Source of the DNA: Sphingobacterium faecium
GTDB lineage: Bacteria > Bacteroidota > Bacteroidia > Sphingobacteriales > Sphingobacteriaceae
Direction of reading: 5' to 3'
Assembly (NCBI RefSeq): GCF_003054045.1
Contig: NZ_QBKH01000001.1
Span: forward strand, 982,726-1,046,725
Length of the DNA stretch: 64,000 nt
The notes below the pieces were generated by a model. It saw only the letters and a list, made by a program, of their open reading frames with translations. It ran no database searches and had not been told where the DNA came from. The translations under genes were made by a program, and so were the position numbers. This document shows positions 63,096-64,000 of this stretch, one piece after another. Positions within the stretch are counted from its first letter, which is position 1; every line of letters begins with the position of its first letter.

Positions 63096-64000
63096 ATGGT
63101 CAAAATTATTGCATATCTTACTTTGTTTTATTGTTCATTGCAATTAAACGTCTACGCACAGTCTCACTTTTTATCCAGTGGTTATTTATCACTTACAGTA
63201 AAGGGAAAACCTTCACTTCTTTTCGATAACATGGAGGTCGGCATGCCGATGATGAGCAATTCTTTATTGAGAGATAAACCGATCGCATTTACAAAACTCA
63301 ATGATTCGACATTATATTTATCTGAATACACGTATGGCCCTACTTCGGTTTATTTTAGATTAAATGGCCGCTATATAGCAACTATGCTATTGCCAAATGA
63401 GACGAATGTGATTACGGTATCGATGATCGATTCTGCTGATTATGATGTGCAGTTTGAGGGGCGTTATAAGGAAATTTTTGATAATTCGGATCTACAGGAA
63501 GAGTTGATTATGAATCTGTTTTCATATCCAACTTCTAAGGACGGAAGAAAAGAAGTTCTTAAATCTGCAGATGATTTTAAATGGAAACAACTGGAATCTG
63601 TCGCTGAGATGACGTATTCATTAACCCAAGATATTCCGGACGGATTGCTTAAGTCTTATTATACGCACATGATTAATACCTTTAAAGTTCCTAATTTACT
63701 ATTTAAAGATTATGCCAGCAGTGTACTAGCATACTATAAAAATCTGAACTTGGATCCACAAATTGCGACTGCAATACCGGAGCGAACGTTAACTTATTAT
63801 GACGGTATCATCACGTTAAACTATGCAGATACGCTTACATTAATGCCTTCGGGTTACTTTGATCTTTTGATTGCCATTCAGCAAGATTCGCTATTACAGA
63901 TCCCGAGTATTACTTCTGTAGGACCAGCGGGCTTTAAAACACGTTTAATTGATTTATTTGGAAAAACTTTTGAACAAGAAGATAACCTATTTTATGATAT
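63096..64000 (+). CDS. Secreted protein, partial, possibly TlpA-like with N-terminal extension
   Basis: The ATG at 63096 opens a frame of at least 301 codons to the window edge. A signal peptide (MVKIIAYLTLFYCSLQLNVYAQ) is followed by a beta-rich domain (GYLSLTVKGKPSLLFDN, YTYGPTSVYFRLNGRYIATML) and then helices. The pattern resembles the N-terminal part of DUF4369/DUF5106-type thiol-disulfide reductases, but the redoxin domain, if any, lies outside the window. Confidence 0.6.
   Translation, partial: MVKIIAYLTLFYCSLQLNVYAQSHFLSSGYLSLTVKGKPSLLFDNMEVGMPMMSNSLLRDKPIAFTKLNDSTLYLSEYTYGPTSVYFRLNGRYIATMLLPNETNVITVSMIDSADYDVQFEGRYKEIFDNSDLQEELIMNLFSYPTSKDGRKEVLKSADDFKWKQLESVAEMTYSLTQDIPDGLLKSYYTHMINTFKVPNLLFKDYASSVLAYYKNLNLDPQIATAIPERTLTYYDGIITLNYADTLTLMPSGYFDLLIAIQQDSLLQIPSITSVGPAGFKTRLIDLFGKTFEQEDNLFYD

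Noticed and set aside
1..64000. CRISPR arrays, tRNA, rRNA, intact insertion sequences
   Set aside because: No regularly spaced repeats, no tRNA- or rRNA-like stretches and no transposase frame were seen by eye; a formal scan was not possible.

Overview
The window looks like a chromosome segment of a Bacteroidota bacterium, most likely Sphingobacteriaceae (Sphingobacterium-like). The grounds are SusC/SusD and other TonB-dependent receptors with carboxypeptidase-regulatory N-domains, IPT/TIG lipoproteins, LytS/LytTR signalling, low GC, few Shine-Dalgarno sites, and several promoters matching the Bacteroidota TTG-N19/20-TAnnTTTG form. I saw no rRNA, tRNA, CRISPR array or intact transposase.

Layout. 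1-3106: two tandem IPT-type surface lipoproteins on the minus strand. 3360-4451: a ferredoxin-like protein and a small membrane protein. 4551-25100: a dense defence island. In order it holds a decayed MutT gene; an HNH restriction enzyme; an AbiF/Abi_2 HEPN protein behind a promoter-driven structured RNA; a helicase-like relic; a MazG-like pyrophosphohydrolase with a GIY-YIG/DUF2075/S24-like fusion; Vsr; a nucleotidyltransferase; a dGTPase-like HD enzyme; a controller-protein-regulated restriction-modification operon (C protein with C-boxes, C5 methyltransferase, McrB-like, McrC/LlaJI-like, EcoRII-like); an unknown protein; and Shedu, which lies between two remnants of an HNH gene. 25250-25400: an unassigned structured RNA candidate. 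26070-33260: a SusC/SusD/thioredoxin-like operon with RNA hairpins in its leader and between susC and susD, plus a small Cys-containing protein. 34014-37670: Crp-like regulator, small DNA-binding protein, DUF5675 cluster and the first copy of a repeated two-gene cassette. 37839-42168: the ubiquitin island. 42348-44601: second cassette copy, folE and a lipoprotein. 44594-51536: amino-acid permease and a TonB receptor/DUF4876/DUF6850 export group. 51817-52401: third cassette copy, fused to an internally deleted flavin reductase. 52879-64000: MG2-like surface protein, hydrolase, outer-membrane beta-barrel receptor, a LytS/LytTR pair whose kinase is frameshifted, and a partial secreted protein.

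The most unusual item is at 41842-42168: a signal-peptide-bearing protein that matches eukaryotic ubiquitin at 56 of 72 positions (my manual count) and stops just before the LRGG tail. The next gene downstream encodes a lipoprotein with a JAMM-like metalloprotease motif, followed by another secreted protein and a degenerate LytS-type kinase. Direct copies of the same ~350 bp cassette lie on both sides of this module. Secreted ubiquitin-like toxins are known in Bacteroides fragilis (BfUbb); pairing one with a JAMM-like exported protein in a repeat-bounded island may be undescribed.

Several genes are visibly broken or chimeric: MutT (stop plus frameshift), helicase-like relic, HNH remnants around Shedu, flavin reductase chimera and the LytS kinase (one-base insertion).
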